64,000 bases of DNA from Euryarchaeota archaeon UBA462 (GTDB taxonomy: Archaea; Thermoplasmatota; Poseidoniia; Poseidoniales; Thalassarchaeaceae). How positions within the stretch are numbered: position 1 is the stretch's first letter; every line of letters begins with the position of its first letter. The notes under the pieces are model-generated. The model searched no databases and was not told the origin of the DNA. It was given only the letters and a program-made list of their open reading frames with translations. The position numbers and the translations under genes are program-made. Where the stretch lies: positions 45,606 to 109,605 of the forward strand of contig DAYD01000021.1 in assembly GCA_002506755.1 (NCBI GenBank), in the 5' to 3' direction. Of the stretch, positions 8,257 to 16,800 are shown piece by piece.

Positions 8257-9612
8257 ATGGACAGTGCGATGAAATCAGTTTATGAGAGAGTGATAGCAAG
8301 AGACCCAGACCAGCCAGAGTTTCATCAGGCTGTAGAGGAGGTGCTGGATAGCCTGGCACCAGTGATTGAGGACAACCCAGATTACATGGACGTCGTAATG
8401 GGAATGGTGGAGCCCGAAAGGGTGATGCAATTCCGAGTCCCGTGGTATGACGATGATGGGAATCTCCATGTCAATAGGGGATTCAGAGTTCAATTCAACA
8501 GTGCGATAGGGCCATACAAAGGAGGTCTTAGATTCCATCCAAGCGTTAACCTCTCAATCTTGAAGTTTCTTGCCTTTGAGCAGATATTCAAGAATAGCCT
8601 AACTGGTCTACCAATGGGTGGTGGAAAAGGCGGGTCTGATTTCGACCCAAAAGGAAAGTCTGATTCCGAGGTTAGAAGATTCTGCCAGTCATTTATGGCA
8701 GAGCTATGGAGGCATATTGGCGCCGATCTTGATGTTCCCGCAGGAGATATAGGGGTGGGTGGAAGAGAAATTGGCTATCTTTTTGGAATGTATAGGAAAC
8801 TTGCTAACGAGTTTACTGGAGTTCTTACCGGTAAGGGAATCTCATATGGTGGTTCGTTGATTAGACCAGAGGCGACGGGGTATGGTCTTGTTTATTTTGC
8901 CAGGGAAATGCTCTCTTCAAAGGGCAAATCTTTCGACGGTGCCACTGTTGCCATTAGCGGCTCAGGAAACGTTGCACAGTTCGCGTGCGAGAAAGTGCTT
9001 GACCTGGGGGGAAAGCCTGTGACCATGTCCGACAGCGGCGGATACATCCACGATCCATCAGGCATCGATCGAGACAAATTAGCTTGGATCATGGATCTTA
9101 AGAACAACAGTAGAGGCCGAATTAAGGAATACGCAGAAAGATTCGATGGAGTAGAATACACCGAATCCGAACCAGAGCCCAATTTGAACAAATTGTGGGG
9201 GACCAAAGTTGACGTTGCACTACCTTGTGCTACTCAAAACGAAATAAACGGAGAAGAGGCAAAGATGCTAGTTGATGGGGGGGCTATGGCAGTAGCCGAA
9301 GGAGCCAACATGCCTTGCACCCCAGAAGCTGTCGAGGTTTTCCTCAAAAACGGCATCCTTTTTGCTCCGGGCAAGGCAAGCAACGCCGGTGGAGTAGCTA
9401 CATCCGGTTTAGAAATGAGTCAGAATAGCCTAAGGATGAGCTGGAGTAGGGAAGAAGTAGATCAGAAACTTGAGGGAATTATGGTGAATATACACAAGAA
9501 TACCTTTGATACCGCGGAAAGATACGGTATGCCTGGTAATTATGTGGCTGGAGCCAATATCGCTGGATTCCTGAAGGTAGCAGAATCAACTATGGCCCAA
9601 GGCATCCTATGA
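8257..9612 (+). CDS. gdhA: NADP-type glutamate dehydrogenase
   Basis: A 451-aa hexameric glutamate dehydrogenase interconverting glutamate and 2-oxoglutarate plus ammonium, a link between carbon and nitrogen metabolism. The whole length follows the bacterial small-hexamer GdhA plan (about 447 aa in E. coli): VEPERVMQFRVPW, VNRGFRVQFNSAIGPYKGG, LPMGGGKGGSDFDPKG with the substrate/catalytic lysine region near 124, DVPAGDIGVGGRE, the Rossmann motif GSGNVAQ and the terminal NYVAGANIAGF. This resembles Gammaproteobacterial enzymes more than the shorter archaeal GDHs I know, suggesting old transfer. Its TGA overlaps the stop of the convergent gene by six bases. ATG 8257 is well placed. Confidence 0.95.
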   Translation: MDSAMKSVYERVIARDPDQPEFHQAVEEVLDSLAPVIEDNPDYMDVVMGMVEPERVMQFRVPWYDDDGNLHVNRGFRVQFNSAIGPYKGGLRFHPSVNLSILKFLAFEQIFKNSLTGLPMGGGKGGSDFDPKGKSDSEVRRFCQSFMAELWRHIGADLDVPAGDIGVGGREIGYLFGMYRKLANEFTGVLTGKGISYGGSLIRPEATGYGLVYFAREMLSSKGKSFDGATVAISGSGNVAQFACEKVLDLGGKPVTMSDSGGYIHDPSGIDRDKLAWIMDLKNNSRGRIKEYAERFDGVEYTESEPEPNLNKLWGTKVDVALPCATQNEINGEEAKMLVDGGAMAVAEGANMPCTPEAVEVFLKNGILFAPGKASNAGGVATSGLEMSQNSLRMSWSREEVDQKLEGIMVNIHKNTFDTAERYGMPGNYVAGANIAGFLKVAESTMAQGIL

Positions 9613-11622
9613 TTGACCATCGGGATCCTTGTTGTATTCTTCCTCAGAATTATTCTCTCTGTATATTGATAGTAAGAAATATCCGCCTATGGAAGCTCCA
9701 ACTAGAAGGGCGATTATTGCAGGAACAAATGTTAGATCCCCGTCGTTAGAATCTTCAACCCAAGTCACTTCATTGCTATGCATCGCACCTCCTCCGAAAG
9801 CGGTGGCATCCGCCAGCTGGGTCGGGGTCAGAATCTCACAGTTCAAGCTCTCAGCACCTAATAGGCTGGAACGCCATTCAAATGTAATAGCTCCTTGTTG
9901 TCCGGGATCCACAAGGGCGCTAGGGAATGACGGTGATATCTGGGCATCCGCCCCTGTTCCAACTTCCTCGCATGATATCGCAAAAGAAGCTGCTGCAGAT
10001 CCGCTATTAGTGACTATTCCCTCCATCAGTAAAGATGTTCCCAAAGGAGTCTGGTTCACTACCATTCCTGTTGAGTCAACGGCTCTTAGCGAATCCCAAC
10101 TGATGTAAGGAGTTCCCGAATTGGCAAATATTGTTGAATTCCAAGAAAGCTGAAACTGCCCACCCCCATAATTGCCTATGCTAGATGAGGCTGGATTCCA
10201 AGCCGTTCTATATTCAGTGACTGAGACAATTGCTTGCTCTGTCCAAATTGGGCCCGAGTTCGATATATCATCAGACCAAGCTATCTCGACGATCCTCTCT
10301 TTGCCACCATCTATGAAAGAAATTCCATCCTGATTACTAAAATTAGTGTAAAGTTCCATCTCGTACATGCCAGTTATTTCATATGTGACGAAAATTGCAT
10401 CGAATACTAAGCTCTGGCCGGCCACCCTGCGCTCCCATTTGTTTGTCAAACCTGCTGACCCTGTGACATTTTCACCCCATTCGATTTTCGAAAATGCTCT
10501 AGCCTGTAAATCATGATTTTCGCTACTATTTGAAAAGCTGCTATCGCCTTCTAAAAATATTGATGAGTCATCAGAAGACAAAATTATCGGTCCTACCCTG
10601 TCCAATGCCGTGTTGTTAATGTACAGAGATCCCGAGCTTGAAATATCAGCTCCTGTAATTGTTGAGTTACTTGTATGCATCTGCCCATCGATAATTAATG
10701 AGAAACCAACACCAATAGCCTCTAGCTCACTCGTCGAAGCACTTTGAGCGAAGAAATCAACGACTTCTCCGAATGCGTCATCGCTGCTGAACGGCAAATG
10801 GTGATCGGCATCATTGCTAATCACGTGTCTGGGGCTCGAGAAATTACCTGCCAGCTCATCTGACCCATATGCAAATGGATCTTGTTCACCCTCAAAAATA
10901 AGTGAATTAGTATCAAACGGAGCATTCTGCTCTATAATTTCAATCAATCCATGGTGCGTGGTTGGCATGTACCCATTGAACATTATCGCCATTTCGAAGG
11001 TAAAGCTAGACTGGGCTAAGTAAACTGGTACCATAGCAGCACCCTGGGAAAAACCGAGTATCCCATAGAATGGTCCATTTTCAGATATATACTGGTCAAG
11101 AAAACTAATCGAAGTATCGGCCCAATCGGGATCTGAGGTGCCCTCATCTTTTCCTCCTGGTGGATCCCTTATCCAAAGTCCACCTTCCTCTGGAGCGTCA
11201 ACAAAAATGAATTCAAATTCCGAAACTGCTTCAATCAAATCCTGCATCGCAGGATCAGACTGGAATATCGTGGCTGAATCCCCTCCTCCATGTAGGCACA
11301 ATATCTTTGGAAGAATAGTTGTCGAATCATCCGATTCATCTAGTAATGACGGACTAACCGTAGCTCCATTAATAGAAATCGAGGAATTGGTGTCCACGAA
11401 AATCTCCACTCCATCCGAAACAGAGAAGTCAGCATTTGACAGTGTCAGAGAGCCCCCGTCAACCACTCTCACATTTTCCGTTATGGTCATGTCATTAGAC
11501 CAAGTCAAATCTGACTCTACTAAGATTCCACTAGTCTCTGCTACAGAGCTTGGAGGAATCGAAACAATTGAAGCGACCATAAGGAGACAGAACATCGTTG
11601 ACAACCTTCCTTTCATGACCAT
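9607..11622 (-). CDS. Secreted membrane-anchored protein with embedded FSH1-like serine hydrolase
   Basis: Starts considered: GTG 11652, ATG 11622 (chosen, 671 aa) and ATG 11616; the later ones give a cleaner signal peptide (KGRLSTMFCLLMVASIV). After the signal, about 60 residues of Asn/Ser/Gly-rich strands resemble parallel beta-helix coils. Then comes an alpha/beta hydrolase of about 200 residues with LCLHGGG, nucleophile GFSQG (Ser192), Asp248 in GEQDPF and His274/275 in DADHH, the layout of FSH1/phospholipase-carboxylesterase enzymes. Beta-helix-like strands resume afterwards (SLIIDG..., GSLYINNTAL), followed by beta-sandwich sequence, a C-terminal membrane helix and an acidic tail. The substrate, an ester or peptide outside the cell, is unknown. 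It diverges from carS across about 36 bases. Confidence 0.75.
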   Translation of the reverse strand: MVMKGRLSTMFCLLMVASIVSIPPSSVAETSGILVESDLTWSNDMTITENVRVVDGGSLTLSNADFSVSDGVEIFVDTNSSISINGATVSPSLLDESDDSTTILPKILCLHGGGDSATIFQSDPAMQDLIEAVSEFEFIFVDAPEEGGLWIRDPPGGKDEGTSDPDWADTSISFLDQYISENGPFYGILGFSQGAAMVPVYLAQSSFTFEMAIMFNGYMPTTHHGLIEIIEQNAPFDTNSLIFEGEQDPFAYGSDELAGNFSSPRHVISNDADHHLPFSSDDAFGEVVDFFAQSASTSELEAIGVGFSLIIDGQMHTSNSTITGADISSSGSLYINNTALDRVGPIILSSDDSSIFLEGDSSFSNSSENHDLQARAFSKIEWGENVTGSAGLTNKWERRVAGQSLVFDAIFVTYEITGMYEMELYTNFSNQDGISFIDGGKERIVEIAWSDDISNSGPIWTEQAIVSVTEYRTAWNPASSSIGNYGGGQFQLSWNSTIFANSGTPYISWDSLRAVDSTGMVVNQTPLGTSLLMEGIVTNSGSAAASFAISCEEVGTGADAQISPSFPSALVDPGQQGAITFEWRSSLLGAESLNCEILTPTQLADATAFGGGAMHSNEVTWVEDSNDGDLTFVPAIIALLVGASIGGYFLLSIYRENNSEEEYNKDPDGQS

Positions 11623-11658
11623 TGGGTCTGGCAGAAAGGAAATGAACCTCACCCCTAA

Positions 11659-12417
11659 ATGACTGAATATTTTCTTGAAATCAACCTATTGATGGGGCGA
11701 AGGTTCATCCTCCAGATTTTTCTGGGAGTGCTCATGTCTGCTGGAGCAACTCCTTGGGGTGACCCATTCATTGCACCTTTGTTGGTTCTATGGTTATACC
11801 TTCCAGGGTACCTCTCCAATACAGCCGCAATGTTGGGTGGGAAGTGGATTCCAGACATTACGGGGATAAACGTGTACAGAATCGATGGCGGCAAACAATT
11901 GGGTGACGGACACAGAATTCTTGGTGATGGGAAGACATGGAATGGCCTCATTGGAGGCACAATAGGGGGTGGGATAATCTGTATGTTAACCCACTCTTTA
12001 TCGAGAGACAATCCAATTTCATCTTCCCCATTTGTCGACCCATTGGCCACATATGAGCCCGGCAACGCAGGAATTTCTGATGCTTGGTTTTACCTTGGTA
12101 GTGAAATTTTCACCGCCTTCTTTATCGGGTGTATCCTAGGGTTTGGATGTATGATTGGAGACTCAGTCGGATCCTTCTTCAAACGCCGACTGGGACACAA
12201 AAGGGAAGGCAATGAAAGCTCTCAAGCGCCGATACTCGACACTCTCCCCTTCGCAATTTTTGCCTTCCTGTTCGGTCAGCTTTTCCTAGATCCTCTTCTG
12301 ATAGGCAGCTCAAAACTAATCATGGGTATGCTGATCCTTCTCATGGCTACTCCTGTAATGCATCGAGCATTCAACATAATTGGATATAAACTAGGGCTTA
12401 AATCAGTCCCCTATTGA
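11659..12417 (+). CDS. carS: CDP-archaeol synthase
   Basis: A 252-aa integral membrane enzyme that activates unsaturated archaeol (digeranylgeranylglyceryl phosphate) with CTP to give CDP-archaeol, the branch point for polar head-group addition in archaeal membrane lipids. Seen in the sequence: several hydrophobic segments, an N-terminal APLLVLWLYLPGYLSNTAAM helix, then the family block GGKQLGDGHRILGDGKTWNG with its conserved Asp/Gly/Lys/Trp, and a late SVGSFFKRRLGHKR segment containing the CDP-alcohol-transferase-like basic run. ATG 11659 is used; ATG 11692 is a good alternative. It is followed 42 bases later by purD. Confidence 0.88.
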   Translation: MTEYFLEINLLMGRRFILQIFLGVLMSAGATPWGDPFIAPLLVLWLYLPGYLSNTAAMLGGKWIPDITGINVYRIDGGKQLGDGHRILGDGKTWNGLIGGTIGGGIICMLTHSLSRDNPISSSPFVDPLATYEPGNAGISDAWFYLGSEIFTAFFIGCILGFGCMIGDSVGSFFKRRLGHKREGNESSQAPILDTLPFAIFAFLFGQLFLDPLLIGSSKLIMGMLILLMATPVMHRAFNIIGYKLGLKSVPY

Positions 12418-12459
12418 ATTGGAAAAGTTTACTGAATGTAGCAGACGGATGTATTTTGC

Positions 12460-13728
12460 ATGGATCAATTAGAAGTTTTAGTTGTGGGCAATGGGGGCAG
12501 GGAACATGCAATAGTTTTGGGTCTGTCCGAAAGTCATTCGGTCTCTACTCTACATTGCACACCCGGAAATGCAGGAACCATCGATTTAGCAATGAATCAC
12601 AATGTCTCAGCATCAGATATTGAGGGAATTGTGTCCTTGTCCAAAGAATTAGATGTTTCAATGGTGGTAGTGGGGCCAGAATCGCCCTTGGTCGACGGTC
12701 TTTCGGACAGGCTTAGACGGGAAGGCATTCCTTGCTTTGGCCCCAACTCTGAAGGAGCTATGCTAGAGGGGTCAAAACTACACGCAAAAAAAATAATGGA
12801 ACAATTAGGCATTCCAACAGCCAAATTCAAAATTATCCGCAACCAATCCTCGATCAATGAATCGCTAGACGAATTCAACCCTCCCTGGGTGATAAAGCGA
12901 GACGTCCTAGCTGGTGGAAAGGGCGTTACTGTTACATCCTCAAGAAAAGAAGCTCATAATGTACTCAAGGATGGAATTGAACTCGACAAATTTGTGCTTT
13001 TGGAGGAGTACCTTGAGGGCGAGGAGGCTTCAATACTGGTAATTATGGACGAGTCAGGGTACGTCATGCTGCCTCCCAGTCAGGATCACAAAAGAGCATT
13101 TGACGGCGACATAGGTCCTAATACGGGCGGAATGGGTGCTTATGCGCCCGCACCTGTTGCAAGCCCGTCAGTAATTGCTAGAACTAGAGAAGAAATTGTT
13201 GAACCCATGCATCACCATTTGAGGAATTCCTCTACGCCTTACAGGGGCTGCTTGTATGTCGGACTAATGATTAACCAAGACGGATCCCCCAAAGTAGTGG
13301 AATTCAATGTTAGGTTGGGTGACCCCGAAGCCCAAGTGACAATACCCCTAATTCGATCTGATTTCGGAGAGGCTCTCATGGCGACAGCTTTGGGAAAGTT
13401 GGAGACCGTCGAAGTAGATTTCAGCGATAAGCACGCCTCAACTGTTGTATTGGCATCCGAGGGCTATCCAGGAGAGGTGATATCGGGAAGATATGTGAGT
13501 GGTTGGGACACCAAAATTGAGGAGGGAGAAGTACTAGGTTTGTGCCATATTGCAGGAGCTGTAACTAGTGATGATGGGCGACTCATTTCCACGGGGGGCC
13601 GAGTCTTGTCCGCCACAGGCGTAGCACCAAGCCTAGCAGAGGCCTTAGAGGCGTCATATCAGATTATTGAAGGCGTTCAACTGGAGGGTTCCCACTATAG
13701 AAAGGACATAGGATCTGGAGGACTTTAG
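12460..13728 (+). CDS. purD: Phosphoribosylamine-glycine ligase (GARS)
   Basis: A 422-aa enzyme of the second step of de novo purine synthesis, joining glycine to 5-phosphoribosylamine with ATP. Features: N-terminal nucleotide-binding start VLVVGNGGREHAI, then GPESPLVDGLSDRLRREGI, the ATP-grasp core with the glycine-rich lid VIKRDVLAGGKGVTV, the SQDHKRAFDGDIGPNTGGMGAYAPAP signature block, and VEFNVRLGDPEAQ with its metal-binding acidic residues. The length equals that of stand-alone PurD in bacteria and archaea; no other pur gene lies beside it. The start ATG 12460 leaves the family start intact. Confidence 0.95.
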   Translation: MDQLEVLVVGNGGREHAIVLGLSESHSVSTLHCTPGNAGTIDLAMNHNVSASDIEGIVSLSKELDVSMVVVGPESPLVDGLSDRLRREGIPCFGPNSEGAMLEGSKLHAKKIMEQLGIPTAKFKIIRNQSSINESLDEFNPPWVIKRDVLAGGKGVTVTSSRKEAHNVLKDGIELDKFVLLEEYLEGEEASILVIMDESGYVMLPPSQDHKRAFDGDIGPNTGGMGAYAPAPVASPSVIARTREEIVEPMHHHLRNSSTPYRGCLYVGLMINQDGSPKVVEFNVRLGDPEAQVTIPLIRSDFGEALMATALGKLETVEVDFSDKHASTVVLASEGYPGEVISGRYVSGWDTKIEEGEVLGLCHIAGAVTSDDGRLISTGGRVLSATGVAPSLAEALEASYQIIEGVQLEGSHYRKDIGSGGL

Positions 13729-13836
13729 TGATGGAAAAACTAGTAGATTTTATGAACGTAAATTCCGACCGTTCTACGAACGGTTAAAACAAGCGTTTGG
13801 GTCGCGGCGCTGCTAGGTAGAAGGAAACTAGGTCCG
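13729..13836 (+). promoter_or_regulatory. Leader of the giant aglB gene, with hairpin
   Basis: The 108-base gap before aglB holds a perfect 17-base hairpin, ACCGTTC-TAC-GAACGGT, at 13768-13784, followed by TTAAAAC. It may end the purD message (a weak A/T tail, no T-run) or act in the aglB leader. The rest, including a GC-rich stretch near 13801, shows nothing recognisable. Confidence 0.35.
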
Positions 13837-16800
13837 GTGGATGGGATGGAGACTGATATTGAGAGTGCCAAAGAAGGACAGAGATTACCTATTTTTGCAG
13901 CCCCAATTGCTATCTCAATCTCGCTTCTTTTACTTCTAATTGCTGTTTCTTCCCTAGATGGAAGGGAAATTTCTGGAGAATACGTATCTGCAGCAGTTAT
14001 CATCTCATTATCCGCATTATTGCCTGCATATGCTGGCCGATCCAGCAATCAAATTCCATTTGGGTCCGGCAATCTGAGAATCATATCTCTCTCCATTGGT
14101 CTTCTGATCGTCTCACTGGTCGCAAATTGGATTGATGACTCAAACTTCAGCAACATGTTTGTCGCTACATTCCTCCTCCTTGGGATAGGTACAGCTATTC
14201 TAAATGAATACGGCAGATTGGAGGAGTCCTCTGTGCTTCTATCTATTGTGCTTGGAATGAGGCTCGCAGTGATATATGCGTCAGAACTTGGAATCGCCCA
14301 ATCGACTTCAACCGCATTGGTTGACCTACAAAGGGCTTCAATTGGTAGCGCATTCTTCTCCTTTTGGTTTGCAGCAATTTCCCTCGGGTTCTTGGTGATG
14401 ATTTCTATTAGAGGAACGCTCGAATCTCGTGGGAGAGGTACTCTGTTCTCTGGGATTCCTTACTTCAGTGAGAATAGAGAGGTAGTCGCCTATCCATTTC
14501 TTATTTTCGCAGGCTTCTTGATACCACTTCTATGGTTGGGTAATCTAACCGATCTTACAGAGTATTCTGAGGGTAGACACCTAGGAGTAGTTTGGGCAAT
14601 TTTCTCAGCACTGATAATCCTAATCTTTTCCTTCTTCAGATCCGAGGGATGGCACGTTCTAAGCTCTATGTTGGTTGTAAATTGGCTCCTGTACACATTA
14701 GGTCACCTTCACGAGATTGGCAACGAGCTTCCATCATTGTTTTCAGAGGATGGGTTCATCGGAACATTCACATGGTTCTTCCTAGGATTCTGGATGAATT
14801 TTTTTGCTATCTTTTTCGCTTCCAGAGGGGCATTTGGGGATATTGCCCCCAGAAGGGACAACAGCGGATACAGAATTTGGTGGTCCAATAACTCCTATCC
14901 CGTCATGATTGCATTTGCATTCTTAATTGCACTAGTTGTAAGGGTGGCATGGAACGTAATCCCTGCAATGAATGCTTCAGGAACCGGACTATGGGATATG
15001 ACGGGCGGTTCAGACCCGTGGTACATGAAAAGAGTCGTTGATTTCGTAATAGCTGAAAGGAGCCATCTAATCTACGATCATGACAGGGCATACCCATCAG
15101 GAGGAATTAATCCAAGACCACCTCTTTTCTCATGGTCTTTGGCGTTAGGTGCTATTTTCATAACATGGCTACTGGAGATGCCGGTTAGTGAATCCGTATG
15201 GTGGTCAATGTCGGCCCTACCAGCAGTTTACGGAGCTCTGATCGTCTTTCCCATCGCTGGAATAGCTAGCAGGGCACACACTAAGAGATCGGGAATCTTT
15301 GCGGCATGGCTCATCGCTCTAATGCCGGGTCACATGAGTAGGTCCACTTTCGCTATGTCCGACCACGATTCTTTCGCGATGTTGTTTCTTGCAATCGCCT
15401 TTTACTTTTGGATCCGTGCTCTCGAACACCTGGAAAACAGGAAGGTATTCAATGAAACAAGCACTAATCCGCTATACATCCTTGCGGGCATTAGAGACAC
15501 TTGGCAGAAAAACCCTGCGTTGATGGCCAACGCGACAATGTCAGGGATTGCGTTCTCTGTGATGGCACTAGGTTGGAAGGGGTTCGTTTACGGTCCAGGA
15601 ATTTTATTCCTAGCCTACTCGTTTCAGGTTGCTATCAACATATTTGGAAGAAAAGACAGTTTACAATTTACTTCAGCAGCATTGCAAATGATGCTCACAT
15701 CTATCCTTATCCCCTTTGCATTCTATGCCTGGCCTGGGATGAACCTGTTGTTTGCCCCAAGCGGAATGCAGCCAATGTTCTACATAATTGGATTTACATT
15801 TGCGGTAGGATGGGTTTCAAGCTCGTTTAGGGACAAGCCATGGTTGCTGGTGGTGATGGGTGGAACAGTGCTCTTTGGTACAATACTCGCGCTTCTTTGG
15901 ATCCTACAGGAAGCAGAACTCTACAACGGTTGGGACATACTATTCACTGGAGGATTCTACTTCTCTAAGAACAAAATATTCGGTACAATTGGAGAGGCTC
16001 AGGCCCCAGATAGGGGTGTCCTGTTTGCTTCTTACGGACCTGTCGTAGCATTAATCGCTATAGGTTGCTCTTTCATTCTACTCTGGAGGGGTAGCAGAAA
16101 AAGTAAATCAGGACTCACTCTTTTGGGTCTCTGGACAATAATTGCTACTTACATGGCATGGACTGCTGGGAGATTCATCATCAATGCCACTCCACCTATC
16201 GCAGTAGCTGGAGGAATCGGAATATCCATGCTATGGGGCAGCGCAAATTTTTCCTCTTTCACAAAAGCATGGCGTAATTCCGGAATCGGGACACCCGGAA
16301 CGCGATTCAGATCACTCTGGCCAGCTACAAAGGCAAGACCTGGAGTTCCGGCGATGATCATGGTTATCTTGCTCATAAGCTCTCAACATGCAACATACGG
16401 AGTGGATTCCGGAATTCCAAGGGGGGAGCAGTCAGCTTACGAAATTGACGAGACTATTTACGAAATCGCACCAGATATTTTCAGGTACGATTTCTTCAAC
16501 CTGTTTTCATTACTAAAAAGCAAGCCATACAATCCCCAAGAATCAGGACTGTGGTATATGGGGACATTCGGCCCCAGTTTCAATTCCCAAGGTTGGAATG
16601 AGGCCTACCAATGGTTATCTGAGCAAGATAACGCAACACCATTCAGTGAACGGCCAGCTTTCGTTTCCTGGTGGGACTATGGGTTCCAAGCACTTTCTTC
16701 TGGACAACACCCTACAGTAGCAGACAACTTCCAGTCTGGAATTCCCAATAGCGGGGCAATGCTTCTATCCGCGGGTCAAGAAGACACGCTTTCCTTATTC

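Noticed and set aside
12414..12623. 69-aa plus-strand ORF starting inside the carS end and running into purD
   Set aside because: It lies in another frame of purD, whose protein is conserved from its first residues.
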